A DNA stretch of 64,000 nucleotides from Rhizobium sophoriradicis (GCF_003939025.1 NZ_RQIH01000011.1:62001-126000); one strand, 5' to 3'; positions 53,972-63,587 are shown, counted from the first letter of the stretch. Made by a program: numbers and translations. The notes: generated from the letters alone by a model not told the origin.

Positions 53972-54080
53972 ACTTAAAGCGCGTCACGATCTTTTCAGAT
54001 CCGCGGCTCGTGCTTTAAGACTTTGTTTTTACGCATGGCGTTGCCGCAAAACCGCTGCCCACTTTTGCGCGACATGCCTT
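53972..54080. repeat. Composite intergenic repeat, copy D
   Basis: Module-1-like CTTAAAGCGCGTCACGATC...GATCCGCGGCTCGTGCTTTAAG, followed by a partial module 2 (CGCAAAACCGCTGCCCACTTTTGCGCGACATGC). It separates maf from yacG, inside an otherwise conserved gene run. Confidence 0.65.
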
Positions 54081-54093
54081 AGGACGGACCGAT

Positions 54094-54306
54094 ATGCCCG
54101 AATACAGGAAAGCCGCCGCCAAGGTCGAACCGCTGCGCAAGACGCGCCCTTGCCCCGAATGCGGCAAGCCGTCGAATCGCGAACATTATCCCTTCTGCTC
54201 CAACCGCTGCCGCGAGGTCGATCTCTCACGCTGGCTGACCGGCTCCTATGCCATTCCCGTTGCCGATGACGAGACGAAGGCCGATTATCCCGAGGAGGAA
54301 AACTAG
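54094..54306 (+). CDS. yacG: DNA gyrase inhibitor YacG
   Basis: A 70-residue zinc-ribbon protein with the Cys4 pattern CPECGKPSNREHYPFCSNRCREVDLSRWL and an acidic C-terminus. E. coli YacG binds GyrB and inhibits it. A GGACGG site precedes the ATG. Confidence 0.92.
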   Translation: MPEYRKAAAKVEPLRKTRPCPECGKPSNREHYPFCSNRCREVDLSRWLTGSYAIPVADDETKADYPEEEN

Positions 54307-54411
54307 TGCATGTCGCCCGGAAGTGTGCAGCGGTTCCGGGACAACTACCTGCATAAGAACAAAAGGCTAAAGCGCGTCGCATGAATCAAATTTGCTGCGG
54401 CGCGCTTTAGT
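54305..54411. repeat. Composite intergenic repeat, copy E
   Basis: Partial module 2 (GTGCATGTCGCCCGGAAGTG...) then module 1 (GCTAAAGCGCGTCGCATGAAT...GCGGCGCGCTTTAGT). It begins at the yacG stop codon and precedes tRNA-Phe by 180 bp. Confidence 0.65.
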
Positions 54412-54591
54412 AGCGAAACGATCGGCGAAGCTCTTATTTTTCCTGATGAATCGGCAAATCCAGCGTGACCGTCAAAAAAGAGTCATTTGACGCTTGCCAT
54501 GAGCGAACAAGATGCTATAACCCCGCTCGCTTCCGGGGCGAACCAAGGCCCTACGGTTCTTTTTCAAGAAAGCACCATCGGAAGCAGGTTA

Positions 54592-54667
54592 GCCCAGGTA
54601 GCTCAGTTGGTAGAGCAGCGGATTGAAAATCCGCGTGTCACTGGTTCGATTCCGGTCCTGGGCACCA
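54592..54667 (+). tRNA. tRNA-Phe (anticodon GAA)
   Basis: A 76-nt tRNA with encoded CCA: acceptor GCCCAGG/CCTGGGC, D arm GCTC...GAGC, anticodon loop TTGAAAA in GCGGA/TCCGC, T loop TTCGATT. Anticodon GAA reads UUU/UUC. It closes the murA-yacG block and borders the AT-richer stretch to its right. Confidence 0.96.
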
Positions 54668-54757
54668 TCAAAAATCTAAAACAAAGCTTTATTGAGTTTC
54701 CTGGTCCTCGTTGGTCTGCGCCAAGCCTTCCTGCAGTACCGGAGTCCTGATAAGCGA

Positions 54758-54781
54758 AATGCCCCGCCAGGACGGGGCATT
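54758..54781. terminator. Hairpin between tRNA-Phe and glycosyltransferase
   Basis: AATGCCCCG, six bases, CGGGGCATT: a perfect 9-bp stem in the convergent gap. A T-rich run after it is weak in both directions, so it is either a bidirectional terminator or a simple hairpin. Confidence 0.55.
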
Positions 54782-54900
54782 CGTATCAGTGGTACCGCGC
54801 TATTGAGGAGGCGCGGCAGGTAGAAGGATGACAGAGTTCGGAAAATCGTCAATTTACCTGAACTCATTAGCCCCGCCTCCGCTCAGCATCGCCCAACCTC

Positions 54901-55989
54901 TCAGGGCTCGAGAGATGAACTTAGTTTGGCATCCACCCCTGCCAGCCGAACCAGGTGGCGTCTTGATCGTCGGCTCTCGTCAGGGGGCTCGACGGGCGGA
55001 ATGCTCTTTAGGTCGAATTTCGATCTAAACTGGAGATCTGAATTTTGAATTTTTCGCCAGCGCAGCCCCTTTTGGAGGATGCGCTGGACCACGAAAAAGG
55101 GATCGCTTCGTATTATCGACCAAAGAACCATGACTGACAAAGATGAACTCTTGGCTTGGCGAAATTGCCAGTACGCATATTTCCGAGTGGCGTTCATCGC
55201 ACTTCGCGCAGCGTAGTGGGGCAGATGAGGATTTGCGGCGAGCGAACGCCTGACAACTTCCAGAGCGCCCTGACCCATCTGCAGGTGATTTGATGACATG
55301 TTGCCCGGATACTGGCGGTAGCCAACCAGCCGTTCCGGGATCACTTCGACAAGATAGCGCGCGGCCAACCTAAGTTCGAAATCGAGGTCTTCACAGCCGC
55401 CAATTCCTGCTGCTGCATATGAGGTATCAAACCCGCCAATTTCGAGCGCAACATCGCGACGAACAAGAAGCGCGCTCCCATTGCCAACGTATTTGAAGGT
55501 GAGATGCCGGGCGTAGATATATCCTCTTGCAACATCGGGGCGGTAGGAGCAAACGATCTCATCGTCTCGATTGATTATATGGTGCAACACATAAACAGCG
55601 GCCCACTCACGGGATAATCTGTGGAGCGCATTTACCTGCTTCTCGATTTTCGTCGAATGCCAGAGATCGTCCGCGTCAAGAAAAGCCACATATGGGCCTG
55701 ATGATGCCCGGATGCCGGTATTTCTTGCCGCCGCGACACCGCGGTTTGATGTGGACAGGAGGCGAATTCGCGAATCCACCCTGGCCATTTTCTCGACCAA
55801 TCTTGCGGTATCGTCGGTAGAGCCATCATTGACGACGATGATCTCAAGATTCGCATAAGTCTGTTGCACTGCGGATCGAAGTGTACGTTCGATGTACGGT
55901 GAAGCGTTGAAAGCGGGAACGACCACCGACACTAGCGGCCGGGTCAAATGGACAGTTTCCCTACGATCCTCAACTGAACAAGAAACCAT
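54901..55989 (-). CDS. Glycosyltransferase family 2 protein
   Basis: A 362-residue GT-A enzyme: VSVVVPAFNASPYIERTLRSAVQQTYANLEIIVVNDGSTDDT, then RGVAAARNTGIRASSGPYVAFLDADDLW with the metal-binding DxD, and a later GGCEDLDFELRLAARY that holds the ED acceptor motif. It transfers a sugar, perhaps for surface polysaccharide. Codon use is AT-richer than the neighbours, consistent with transfer. Single gene on the minus strand beside tRNA-Phe. Confidence 0.88.
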   Translation of the reverse strand: MVSCSVEDRRETVHLTRPLVSVVVPAFNASPYIERTLRSAVQQTYANLEIIVVNDGSTDDTARLVEKMARVDSRIRLLSTSNRGVAAARNTGIRASSGPYVAFLDADDLWHSTKIEKQVNALHRLSREWAAVYVLHHIINRDDEIVCSYRPDVARGYIYARHLTFKYVGNGSALLVRRDVALEIGGFDTSYAAAGIGGCEDLDFELRLAARYLVEVIPERLVGYRQYPGNMSSNHLQMGQGALEVVRRSLAANPHLPHYAARSAMNATRKYAYWQFRQAKSSSLSVMVLWSIIRSDPFFVVQRILQKGLRWRKIQNSDLQFRSKFDLKSIPPVEPPDESRRSRRHLVRLAGVDAKLSSSLEP

Positions 55990-56438
55990 ACAAGATGATC
56001 TTCAGGTTGTTGCCGTGTGTAGAAGGGTGCGGCGGTGCCGGCCAGCGCTCGATGAGGTGCTCCGAAAGGCACTGATCCCTTTTGGCGATACTGCATACGA
56101 ACTCGCCCCCTATGATACAAAGATCGTAACATGTGGACATAATCCCGGAAAGCTAGACAAATGAGGTATATCAGGCGCACGCGGCCTTCAGCCGGGCGGC
56201 CGTGGCGCGAACTCCACAAGTACTGGACGGCCATCGATCGGGATAAGCCGACCAATCCTATTATCATCGCCTTCGGCCGCGGTCGTCCCAAAGCGCGTAC
56301 CCGCCCCGGTCGAGGCGGGACTGTTATGCCATCGAATGGAACCAACACCGGGCATTGCCGTTGTAAGCAGGAGTCCCACCATGAGCAACGTCCGTCAGGC
56401 GCCAACGAGATGGTGATGGTACTCCGAGGAGAACGCGC
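55990..56438. other. Gap with an 11-codon ORF (56381-56416)
   Basis: No larger gene is supported. Near its right end a short ORF (MSNVRQAPTRW) has AGCAGGAG upstream and stops 23 bp before the next gene, where a Trp codon also follows the stop; it may be a leader peptide or chance. Confidence 0.4.
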
Positions 56439-56525
56439 ATGGATCTCACAACTCTTCTCATCATCGTTGTAATACTTCTGTTGCTTGGCGGTGGCGGCTG
56501 GTACGGCCGAGGACGCTGGTATTAA
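56439..56525 (+). CDS. 28-residue membrane peptide (DUF3309-like)
   Basis: A tiny ORF with a strong GAGGAG site: a short N-terminal MDLTT, one hydrophobic helix (LLIIVVILLLLGGGG), then a Gly/Arg/aromatic tail (WYGRGRWY). This matches the kind of short one-helix peptides grouped with DUF3309 in rhizobia. Function unknown, possibly stress-related. Confidence 0.6.
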   Translation: MDLTTLLIIVVILLLLGGGGWYGRGRWY

Positions 56526-56756
56526 ACGACGGTCTGCCTGGCACCCACCACTGGGTTGACGAGCGCTCCGGCTGGAAGGCGCTGTCGCCACGTCGAAGCT
56601 TTGCGTGGTCCATCGATCCCATTGTCGATCCGCAATGAGCAGTCCAATCACGTAGGTTTGCTTCGGCGCGCTGACGGTTTATGCATAAGCGGCTGGAGCA
56701 ACGGAACAATCGCGACCCGGTCTGGTTTAAGCTAGGTATTCCCAGCGGAGGCGACG

Positions 56757-56981
56757 ATGTGGGCAGTTCTGATCGGTGCCGCTCTGATAATCGGCGGCCT
56801 TCTTTTTCTCTTACAGCCGGCGCTCCGTCGAAAACCGAGTGATCCTCACCTGATGCCGCAAGGCGGGGCGACGTTGGAACCGAGGCGTCAGGGCCTGAGG
56901 TTCCTTGGCTTATCGCGGAATTGGCCGGCACTTGCGATTATCGCGGTTGGCGCGCTTCTTCTGGTTTTCGGGAGCTACTAG
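56757..56981 (+). CDS. Small two-helix membrane protein
   Basis: A 74-residue protein with helices at about 2-20 (WAVLIGAALIIGGLLFLLQ) and 56-73 (LAIIAVGALLLVFGSY), joined by a polar Pro/Arg-rich loop. GGAGG precedes the ATG. No family recognised; such proteins are typical small rhizobial membrane proteins. Confidence 0.6.
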   Translation: MWAVLIGAALIIGGLLFLLQPALRRKPSDPHLMPQGGATLEPRRQGLRFLGLSRNWPALAIIAVGALLLVFGSY

Positions 56982-57055
56982 GCCCGCCGTCGGTTGGGTG
57001 AATACGCCTGTGAAGTATCTTCTCAGCGGATTGCTGACCGTGTTAAGTGTCGCTT

Positions 57056-57565
57056 ATGGGCATCAAGAACTACTTGATCGAAGGCAGCTCGGGCACTGGA
57101 AAAACGTCTGTCGCTACTGAGCTGGAGCGGCGTGGTTTTAATGTCGTCCATGGTGATCGGGTCCTGGCCTATGTCGGGGACCCCGAGACCGGCGAGGCGC
57201 TCAAAGGACCGCCGCAAGGTGTGGACCGGGTCGTTTGGCACTACGCGCACTGGATCTGGCCTGTTGAAAAGGTCCGGGCCATCACCGCTGATACCACTCA
57301 CCCTGCCACGTTCTTCTGTGGCGGCTCCCGCAATTTCCATAAGTTTCTGCACTTGTTCGACAAGGTTTTTGTGCTCGACATAGATGTCGAGACGTTGAAC
57401 AGACGATTGGACGGGCGGCCAGATGAGCCGGGTTTCGCGCCGGACGAGCGTGCGGTGGTTCTGCAGTACCATAGGAGCAGCAAACACTTTCCCGCCGGGA
57501 TCGGTATCGACACAACCGGAACGGTCCCGAGCGTCGTCGACGATATCCTTGCCCAACTGAGCTGA
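57056..57565 (+). CDS. P-loop nucleotide kinase-like protein
   Basis: A 169-residue AAA/kinase-like protein: Walker A GSSGTGKTSVATELERRG near the N-terminus, then VVHGDRVLAYVGDPETG, FFCGGSRNFHKF and VLDIDVETLNRRLDGRP. The pattern resembles adenylate/shikimate kinase-like P-loop proteins, but the substrate is unknown. ATG at 57056 is used; GTG at 57047 is possible. It belongs to the accessory stretch and converges with a TetR gene. Confidence 0.7.
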   Translation: MGIKNYLIEGSSGTGKTSVATELERRGFNVVHGDRVLAYVGDPETGEALKGPPQGVDRVVWHYAHWIWPVEKVRAITADTTHPATFFCGGSRNFHKFLHLFDKVFVLDIDVETLNRRLDGRPDEPGFAPDERAVVLQYHRSSKHFPAGIGIDTTGTVPSVVDDILAQLS

Positions 57566-57682
57566 AGCCTGATGGTATTGCGATGGGGTGGGGAAGCACC
57601 CGGGGCCCATCGCGGCGCAGGAGGGGCAAGGCCACCAGGGCGATTGGCGCCGGGTCGCCGATACGCCGCGCGTATAAGGCGC

Positions 57683-58276
57683 TTACGCCGACGTCTTGAG
57701 GAGGCCCGCAGCCAAAGCACCGAAGGTTTCGACGGCTTTCGGCAGCACATCCTGCGGCTTGTCACTGGCAGCTATCCAGAGCGCGGCATTGAGCGCCGCG
57801 CCGTTGAGCAGCCGGGCGGCTGCTTCCGCGTCCACCGGCTTGAGGGTTCCCTGTGCGATCAAGCGCTCGATCGCCTGCCTGGTAGCCTGAAGACAGTTGC
57901 TCTGGCTCGGCCATTGTGAGGGATCACCCAACACGGCAGGTCCGTCGAGCAGAACGATGCGCTGGACCTCCGGATCGAGCGCCATCTCAATATAGGCGGC
58001 ACCTTCGGCAAGCAGGCTCTGCCAATCGTCGCCCGCACGGGCGCCGATCTCCTGGGCGCGCGAGGCCATTTCCGTGTCGATCTGGTCGACAACCGCGGCC
58101 AGCAGCCCGCGCTTGTCTCCGAAGTTGTGGTAGAGCGCCCCCCTCGTCAGCCCGACTTCGGCCGTCAGCTCGTCCATCGAGGCGGCCGCATAGCCCTTCT
58201 CGGCAAAGGCCTTTCGCCCTGCGGCTATCAGCTTCCGACGATTTTCCTCCATCGTCTCAACGCGTCGTTTTGCCAT
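57683..58276 (-). CDS. TetR/AcrR family regulator
   Basis: A 197-residue repressor: HTH at about 10-55 (RRKLIAAGRKAFAEKGYAAASMDELTAEVGLTRGALYHNFGDKRGLLAAVVDQI) and a TetR C-terminal domain. It is divergent from the RidA gene, with two palindromic operators between them. It likely represses itself and ridA. Confidence 0.9.
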   Translation of the reverse strand: MAKRRVETMEENRRKLIAAGRKAFAEKGYAAASMDELTAEVGLTRGALYHNFGDKRGLLAAVVDQIDTEMASRAQEIGARAGDDWQSLLAEGAAYIEMALDPEVQRIVLLDGPAVLGDPSQWPSQSNCLQATRQAIERLIAQGTLKPVDAEAAARLLNGAALNAALWIAASDKPQDVLPKAVETFGALAAGLLKTSA

Positions 58277-58291
58277 TCCAACTCCACTTCT

Positions 58292-58360
58292 CAGATACGC
58301 TTCGTATCTGAAGCTTGACATGCGCAACGTATCTAACTAAGTCATATACGCACCGTATAT
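58292..58360. promoter_or_regulatory. Twin TetR operators
   Basis: CAGATACGCTTCGTATCTG at 58292-58310 and ATATACGCACCGTATAT at 58344-58360 are both perfect palindromes with the core TACG-N3-CGTA. They are 16 to 84 bp from the TetR start, on the shared intergenic region. A further half-site CGTATCT at 58328 is present. Confidence 0.75.
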
Positions 58361-58443
58361 CAGATGGCGCTGCGACATGTGAAGCTTCTGCAGTGACACG
58401 GCTGCGCCCACGTTCCAATCAAGATGACAAAGCGAGAGCGACA

Positions 58444-58842
58444 ATGACCAAACGCGAAGCAATCTTTCCCGCCGACAGACATGCTCTCTACGAGGAACAC
58501 GGCTATTCGGCCGCCATCCGATCCGGCGATCTTCTGTTCGTCTCCGGCCAGGTCGGCAGCCGTTCCGATGGTACGCCTGAACCAGACTTCAAACGCCAGG
58601 TCGAACTGGCTTTCGAAAATCTCAAGGCGGTGCTGGATGCCGCGGGTTGCACGTTGGACGATATAGTTGACGTCACGACGTTCCACACCGACCCCGAAAA
58701 CCAGTTTGAAACCATCATGGCAGTCAAGCAGAAGGTTTTCAGCGAGCCGCCCTATCCGAACTGGACGGCGGTCGGCGTGAATTGGCTGGCCGGCTTCGAT
58801 TTCGAGATCAAGGTCATCGCCCGCATCCCTTCGAATGCATGA
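58444..58842 (+). CDS. RidA family protein
   Basis: A 132-residue YjgF/RidA-type protein: SGDLLFVSGQVGSRSDGTPEPDFKRQVELAFENLKAVLDAAGCTLDDIVDVTTFHTDP, with the end NWLAGFDFEIKVIARIP. Many RidA proteins deaminate reactive enamines, but this one lacks the usual C-terminal Arg of the catalytic type in a clear form. It ends 1 bp from the convergent aldolase gene. Probably controlled by the divergent TetR protein. Confidence 0.87.
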   Translation: MTKREAIFPADRHALYEEHGYSAAIRSGDLLFVSGQVGSRSDGTPEPDFKRQVELAFENLKAVLDAAGCTLDDIVDVTTFHTDPENQFETIMAVKQKVFSEPPYPNWTAVGVNWLAGFDFEIKVIARIPSNA

Positions 58843-58843
58843 T

Positions 58844-59782
58844 CTACCGAACGAAGAGTTCGGGGATCATCATGCGTGCGCGATCGCGCAGATTTGCCGC
58901 CTCTTGCTCATCGATAAAGCGGTAAGGCCAACGCAGCCTGGTGGTGACGGGCCCCCAGTGGCCGATCGCCGCGAGCAGTTTGTCGAGCGCTGCGTTTGAA
59001 TAGCCGTGATCACGTCGAAACGGGACGATGTGATCGTCCATAAAGGCGCAGATGCGGCTTTCGATATCAAGCGCGGCACCGAGGTCGGTGTGCATCAGCT
59101 CCATCCAGGCTTGGGCACCGTGAGGACTGAGGCAGGCGACGTTGGAAAACGCGCCGGCAGCAACGCCGTGCTTCATGCCGGTGGCGAGATGGTGGCCGGG
59201 AATGAACAGAGAAAATTCGCCAAGATATGCGCGCGCCTGTGCATACCAGGCGTCGTCGCCATCGGCGATCTTCATCCCGACCACGGACGGGCAGGGGCCG
59301 CACACGTCGCTGAGCTCGGCTGGCGTCAGGACACGTTTGGCATGCGGCGGATTGTAAAGGATGAGCGGGATGCCGTCGGCGACCTCTGACGCCCGTTTCA
59401 GGAAATCGGTGGCTTCGAGATTGGTGAGCGGCCACCAGTCGGGCAGGATCACCTGGATCGCCAATGGCTTATGTGCAGTGGCGCGGCGCAGGCGATCGAG
59501 CATGATGATCGGATCGGGCTGGCAGGCGCCGATGACGAAGGCCATTCCGGCGGCCCGGCAACGCGATGCCAGAATGTCTTGAATTCGCTCGTATTCCATT
59601 TCGGTCTGGTTATGAAATTCACCCGCCGTGCCATTCGAATAGATGCCGTCGACCTTGGCGGCGATCAGCATGTCGATTTCCTCACCGAGCTTTTCGAAAT
59701 CGATGCTGTCGTCCTCGGCGATCGGCAGGAGCAGGCTTGCCCAGTTGCCTGCTATAGGGTGGCGGCGGTTTTTTATCGTCAT
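58844..59782 (-). CDS. DHDPS-family class I aldolase/lyase, copy 1
   Basis: A 312-residue protein of the dihydrodipicolinate synthase/N-acetylneuraminate lyase family: Schiff-base Lys171 in VVGMKIADGD, Tyr143 in LILYNPPHA, and the pyruvate-binding GTAGE loop instead of GTTGE. Full-length. It would cleave or form a 2-keto acid with pyruvate; it is not the biosynthetic dapA by context. It is the last gene of the ABC operon, after the ATPase dppF-like gene (11-bp gap). Confidence 0.88.
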   Translation of the reverse strand: MTIKNRRHPIAGNWASLLLPIAEDDSIDFEKLGEEIDMLIAAKVDGIYSNGTAGEFHNQTEMEYERIQDILASRCRAAGMAFVIGACQPDPIIMLDRLRRATAHKPLAIQVILPDWWPLTNLEATDFLKRASEVADGIPLILYNPPHAKRVLTPAELSDVCGPCPSVVGMKIADGDDAWYAQARAYLGEFSLFIPGHHLATGMKHGVAAGAFSNVACLSPHGAQAWMELMHTDLGAALDIESRICAFMDDHIVPFRRDHGYSNAALDKLLAAIGHWGPVTTRLRWPYRFIDEQEAANLRDRARMMIPELFVR

Positions 59783-59793
59783 CTCGCTTCCCT

Positions 59794-60747
59794 TCAGTCG
59801 AGATCATCGCGAATGCAGGCCTTGAAACGCCCCGGCGTCATTTCGCGCAGCTCCGGCACGGTCGCGCCGCAGGCCGGTAGCGCGTTCGGACAGCGCGTGC
59901 GAAAGACGCAACCGCTCGGCGGATCGGCGGGGCTCGGGATATCGCCCTTGAGGATCTGGCGGTTGCGCGGCGCATCGGGGTCGGGCGAGGGGATCGCCGA
60001 GAGCAGCGCCCGCGTGTAGGGATGCAGCGGTCTGGCATAGAGCGCAGCACTTGGCGCGATTTCCATGATCCGGCCGAGATAGAGGACGATCACCCGGTCG
60101 CAGATATATTCGACCACGGCGAGATCGTGACTGATGAACAGCATGGTCAGGCCAAGTCGCTGCTGCAGATCACGCAGAAGATTGATCACCTGCGCCTGGA
60201 TCGAGACATCGAGTGCGGAGACCGGCTCGTCGGCGACGATGAATTCCGGCGCGAGCGTCAGCGCCCGGGCGATGCCGATCCGCTGCCGCTGGCCGCCCGA
60301 GAACTCGTGAGCGTAACGATTGACTGCGTCCGGCGGCAGATCGACCTGTTCGAGCGCGGCGCGGGCGCGTTCCAATCTCTCTTTTGCCGTGCCGAGGCCC
60401 TGGATATTCAGCCCCTCGGTCAGAATTTCGCCGATCGTCATACGCGGCGAAAGGCTCGCGAATGGGTCCTGAAAAAGATATTGCATCCGGGGCCGCAGGC
60501 GCCGCATTGCCGATGATGACAGGCTGGTGAGTTCGGTGCCGTCGAAGCGGACGCTGCCGGCGGAGGGTTCGATGAGCCGAAGCACCGATCGCCCGATCGT
60601 GGTCTTTCCGCTGCCGGATTCGCCGACCAGCCCGACCACCTCGCCCCTGCCAATGTCGAAGGAAATCGCCTGCAGGATGGTCAGCTTGGTCCCTCGGGAC
60701 GTATAAACTTTCCCGAGGTCGCGGACGGAGAGAAGGGGCTCGCTCAT
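59794..60747 (-). CDS. Peptide/nickel-type ABC transporter ATPase (DppF-like)
   Basis: A 317-residue ATPase: Walker [10 protein letters not shown], signature [15 protein letters not shown], Walker [13 protein letters not shown], and the C-terminal oligopeptide-type extension with conserved [13 protein letters not shown]ys. The first four bases overlap the preceding dppD-like gene. It drives uptake of a small peptide or sugar acid together with the permeases at 62709 and 63588. Confidence 0.93.
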   Translation of the reverse strand: MSEPLLSVRDLGKVYTSRGTKLTILQAISFDIGRGEVVGLVGESGSGKTTIGRSVLRLIEPSAGSVRFDGTELTSLSSSAMRRLRPRMQYLFQDPFASLSPRMTIGEILTEGLNIQGLGTAKERLERARAALEQVDLPPDAVNRYAHEFSGGQRQRIGIARALTLAPEFIVADEPVSALDVSIQAQVINLLRDLQQRLGLTMLFISHDLAVVEYICDRVIVLYLGRIMEIAPSAALYARPLHPYTRALLSAIPSPDPDAPRNRQILKGDIPSPADPPSGCVFRTRCPNALPACGATVPELREMTPGRFKACIRDDLD

Positions 60748-61772
60748 CGGATCTCCTGCCAGCGGATGCAGCGGCTCTTGTGGCGCGGATTGACGTCGGC
60801 CAGCGGCGGCACGGCCACGCGGCAGGCGTCGAGGGCAAATTGGCAGCGCGGCGCGAAGGCGCAGCCCGCCGGCATGTTCATCAGGCTCGGCACGACGCCT
60901 GGAATGGCCGCCAGCCTTTCGCCTGCCTGCTTCATCCGGCTGGCATCACCGAGTTTCGGCATCGAGGCCAGCAGCCCGATCGTATAGGGATGTCGCGGAT
61001 TGCGGAAAACCTCGGCTACCGGCCCGGTCTCGACGATCCGGCCGGCATACATCACCGCCACCCGATGGGCGATTTCGGCGACGACGCCGAGATTATGGGT
61101 GACGAAGAGCATGGCCATGCCGCGTTCGCGTTGCAGCCTCTGCAGGAGGGCGAGGATCTGCGCCTGGATGGTGACGTCAAGCGCCGTCGTCGGCTCGTCG
61201 GCGATCAGCAGCGTCGGGTCGCAGGCAAGGGCCATGGCGATCGTGGCGCGCTGGCGCATGCCGCCGGAGAGCTCGTGCGGATACTGACCGGCACGGCGCC
61301 TGGCATCGGGAATACCGACGCCGTCGAGAAGCAAGACGGCCGCATCCATGGCGGTCTTCCGGTTCGCGCCGCGATGAATCCGGATCGGCTCCGAGATCTG
61401 GTCGCCAATGGTGTAGACCGGGTTGAGGCTCGACATCGGCTCCTGGAAAACCATGCCGATATCGTTGCCGCGAATGGCGCGCATGTCCTGCTCGGTGAGC
61501 GAGACAAGATTGCTGACAGTACCATTCTTGCGCTTCAGATCGATGCTGCCGGCGGCGATCGCACCGATATTGCGGGTCAGCAGCCGCATGACCGATAGGC
61601 TGGTGACCGATTTGCCCGAGCCGGATTCGCCGACGAGCGCCAGCGTCTCGCCCTCAGCCACGCTGAGATCGATGCCGTTGACCGCCGTCACCTCGCCCGA
61701 GCGGATGCGGAAGACGGTCCGCAGCCCCTTGATGTCGAGAATGGTGTCGGCGGTCTGTGGCATGGCATCCAT
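60744..61772 (-). CDS. Peptide/nickel-type ABC transporter ATPase (DppD-like)
   Basis: A 342-residue ATPase: Walker [10 protein letters not shown], signature [16 protein letters not shown], Walker [13 protein letters not shown] and a C-terminal Cys-rich extension ([15 protein letters not shown]). The ATG at 61772 overlaps the preceding aldolase stop (TGATG); an ATG at 61763 is possible. It pairs with the DppF-like subunit. Confidence 0.92.
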   Translation of the reverse strand: MDAMPQTADTILDIKGLRTVFRIRSGEVTAVNGIDLSVAEGETLALVGESGSGKSVTSLSVMRLLTRNIGAIAAGSIDLKRKNGTVSNLVSLTEQDMRAIRGNDIGMVFQEPMSSLNPVYTIGDQISEPIRIHRGANRKTAMDAAVLLLDGVGIPDARRRAGQYPHELSGGMRQRATIAMALACDPTLLIADEPTTALDVTIQAQILALLQRLQRERGMAMLFVTHNLGVVAEIAHRVAVMYAGRIVETGPVAEVFRNPRHPYTIGLLASMPKLGDASRMKQAGERLAAIPGVVPSLMNMPAGCAFAPRCQFALDACRVAVPPLADVNPRHKSRCIRWQEIR

Positions 61773-62689
61773 CAGGAAAGCAGGCCGGTGGCGCGGAGGA
61801 TTTGGTCGATCCTTGCAGTTTCGGCCTCGTTGAGGGCGGCACGCGGGCGCGGCATCACCGCCGTATCGATGATGCCGAGGCTCTTCATCGCCGCCTTGAA
61901 GGCACCGATGCCGGCAGCGCCGCCGCTGACCCGGCCCGCTCCGACCCACACGATTTCGAAGAGCCGGCAGAGCCGCTCCTGCTCCTTGCGAGCCGCGACC
62001 CAGTCGCCGCGCTGAGCGGCATTCCAGAGCCTGACGTAACCGTGCGGATCGACATTGGCGATGCCTGGCACCACGCCATGGGCGCCCATCAGCAGCGCCG
62101 TGTCGACGACGATTTCGGAGCCGGTCATCAGGAAGACGTCCTTGTTGTCGGCGAGATCGAGCAGCACGTAGCGGAAATTGCCGTCATCGCCGCTCGAATC
62201 CTTGATGCCGATGATGGTTCCCTCCTTTGCCAGCGTCACGGTGGTCTGGCGCTGCAGTTTCAGATGCACGCAGACCGGAATGTCATAGGCGATCAGCGGC
62301 ACGTCGACGGCATCGCGGATATAGCGGAAGTGATCGATGGTCTCGGCCTGGCTGGTGACCGTGTAGAACGGTGCGGTGACGACAACCGCATCGGCGCCGG
62401 CCGATTTGGCGATTCTGGCATGGTTTATGACCCGGTCGGTCGTCGGATCGATGACGCCGACGATCAGCGGTACCCGGCCGTTGATGACCTTGGCCGAATG
62501 CTCGATGATCTCCCGCCGGGTTTGCTCGTCGTGAAAGATCACCTCGCTGGTCGAGCCGAGCACGAAGAGGCCATGGCACCCGGCCTCGATCAGATTTTCG
62601 AGCACCCGCGTGTAGGATGGATAGTCGACCGTGTAGTCCTTGTTCAGCGGGGTTATGACGGGAGGAACGACACCCTTGAATTTGCTCAT
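61772..62689 (-). CDS. DHDPS-family class I aldolase/lyase, copy 2
   Basis: A 305-residue protein of the dihydrodipicolinate synthase family: Schiff-base Lys163 in [12 protein letters not shown], Tyr135 in PLIAYDIPV, and [10 protein letters not shown] in place of the GTTGE loop. It clearly differs from the copy at 58844. It lies between the permease and ATPase genes of the transporter, so it should act on the imported compound. The substrate cannot be read. Confidence 0.88.
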   Translation of the reverse strand: MSKFKGVVPPVITPLNKDYTVDYPSYTRVLENLIEAGCHGLFVLGSTSEVIFHDEQTRREIIEHSAKVINGRVPLIVGVIDPTTDRVINHARIAKSAGADAVVVTAPFYTVTSQAETIDHFRYIRDAVDVPLIAYDIPVCVHLKLQRQTTVTLAKEGTIIGIKDSSGDDGNFRYVLLDLADNKDVFLMTGSEIVVDTALLMGAHGVVPGIANVDPHGYVRLWNAAQRGDWVAARKEQERLCRLFEIVWVGAGRVSGGAAGIGAFKAAMKSLGIIDTAVMPRPRAALNEAETARIDQILRATGLLS

Positions 62690-62708
62690 TTTCGCTTTCT
62701 TTCGATCG

Positions 62709-63584
62709 TCAGTTTAATTCGGCGCGAGGGTCGAAGGCATCGCGAAGACCATCGCCAATGAAGTTGATTGCAAGCACGGCCAGCACCAGGAAGCCGCCGG
62801 GAAACAGCCACTGCCAGGGATATTGTTCGAGCACGGCGGTGGAGCGGGCGGCATTCAGCATGTTGCCCCAGCTTGCCGCCGGCGGCGCAATGCCGAGTCC
62901 GAGGAAGGAAAGGCCGGCCTCGAGCAGGATGGCATTGGCGATTTGCAGCGTCGCGAAGACGACCAGGATGTCGATCGAGTTCGGCAGGCCGTGGCGGAAG
63001 AGCAGGTGCGGCAGACCCGCCCCCATGCCCCTTGCCGCCATCACGAAGTCACGCTCGCGAAGTTCCAGCAGGCGCGCGCGCACCATGCGCGCCAGCAGCG
63101 GCCAGGAGAGCAGCGAGATGACGAAGACCGTCGGCCAGATGCCGGTGCCGGCGATCGAGGCGAGCACCAGCAGGAAGATGACCGGCGGCAGCGTCATGAC
63201 AAGATCGACGAAACGCATGGTGACGGCATCCGCAAAGCGGCCGGCAAGCGCCGAGACCGCGCCGACCAGGAAGCCGATGACGGCGGAAATGACGGTCGAG
63301 GTGAGGGCCACCAAAAGCGAGATCCGGCCACCGTCCATGACCCGGGCAAAGATGTCGCGTCCGACGCCGTCGGTGCCGAACCAATGTCTCGGTCCCGGCT
63401 GCGCATTCATCGCCATGAGATCGATGTCGTTGGGCTTGAAGCTCCACCACAGCGGATAGGAAAGTATCGCCACGATCACCAGCGCGATCATGCACAGGCC
63501 GGCGAAGGCGGCCCGGTTGAGCAGGAAGCGATTGAGGGAGCGTGCGATCGGGCCCGGACTACGGGCAGAGTTTGGTGCCGGCAT
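62709..63584 (-). CDS. ABC transporter permease (DppC-like)
   Basis: A 291-residue permease with about six helices, the N-terminal TM followed by [17 protein letters not shown], and the EAA-type loop motif near [30 protein letters not shown]. It imports the substrate with the DppB-like partner. It begins 3 bp after the stop of that partner. Confidence 0.93.
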   Translation of the reverse strand: MPAPNSARSPGPIARSLNRFLLNRAAFAGLCMIALVIVAILSYPLWWSFKPNDIDLMAMNAQPGPRHWFGTDGVGRDIFARVMDGGRISLLVALTSTVISAVIGFLVGAVSALAGRFADAVTMRFVDLVMTLPPVIFLLVLASIAGTGIWPTVFVISLLSWPLLARMVRARLLELRERDFVMAARGMGAGLPHLLFRHGLPNSIDILVVFATLQIANAILLEAGLSFLGLGIAPPAASWGNMLNAARSTAVLEQYPWQWLFPGGFLVLAVLAINFIGDGLRDAFDPRAELN

Positions 63585-63587
63585 CGC

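Noticed and set aside
54305-54591. Second tRNA-like or small RNA gene before tRNA-Phe
   Set aside because: The structure there is explained by repeat copy E; no cloverleaf forms.
56526-56640. Frame after the 28-residue peptide (NDGLPGTHHWVDERSG...) that continues from the leader ORF frame past its TGA
   Set aside because: It overlaps the peptide in another frame and lacks a start or ribosome site; too weak to call a recoded gene.
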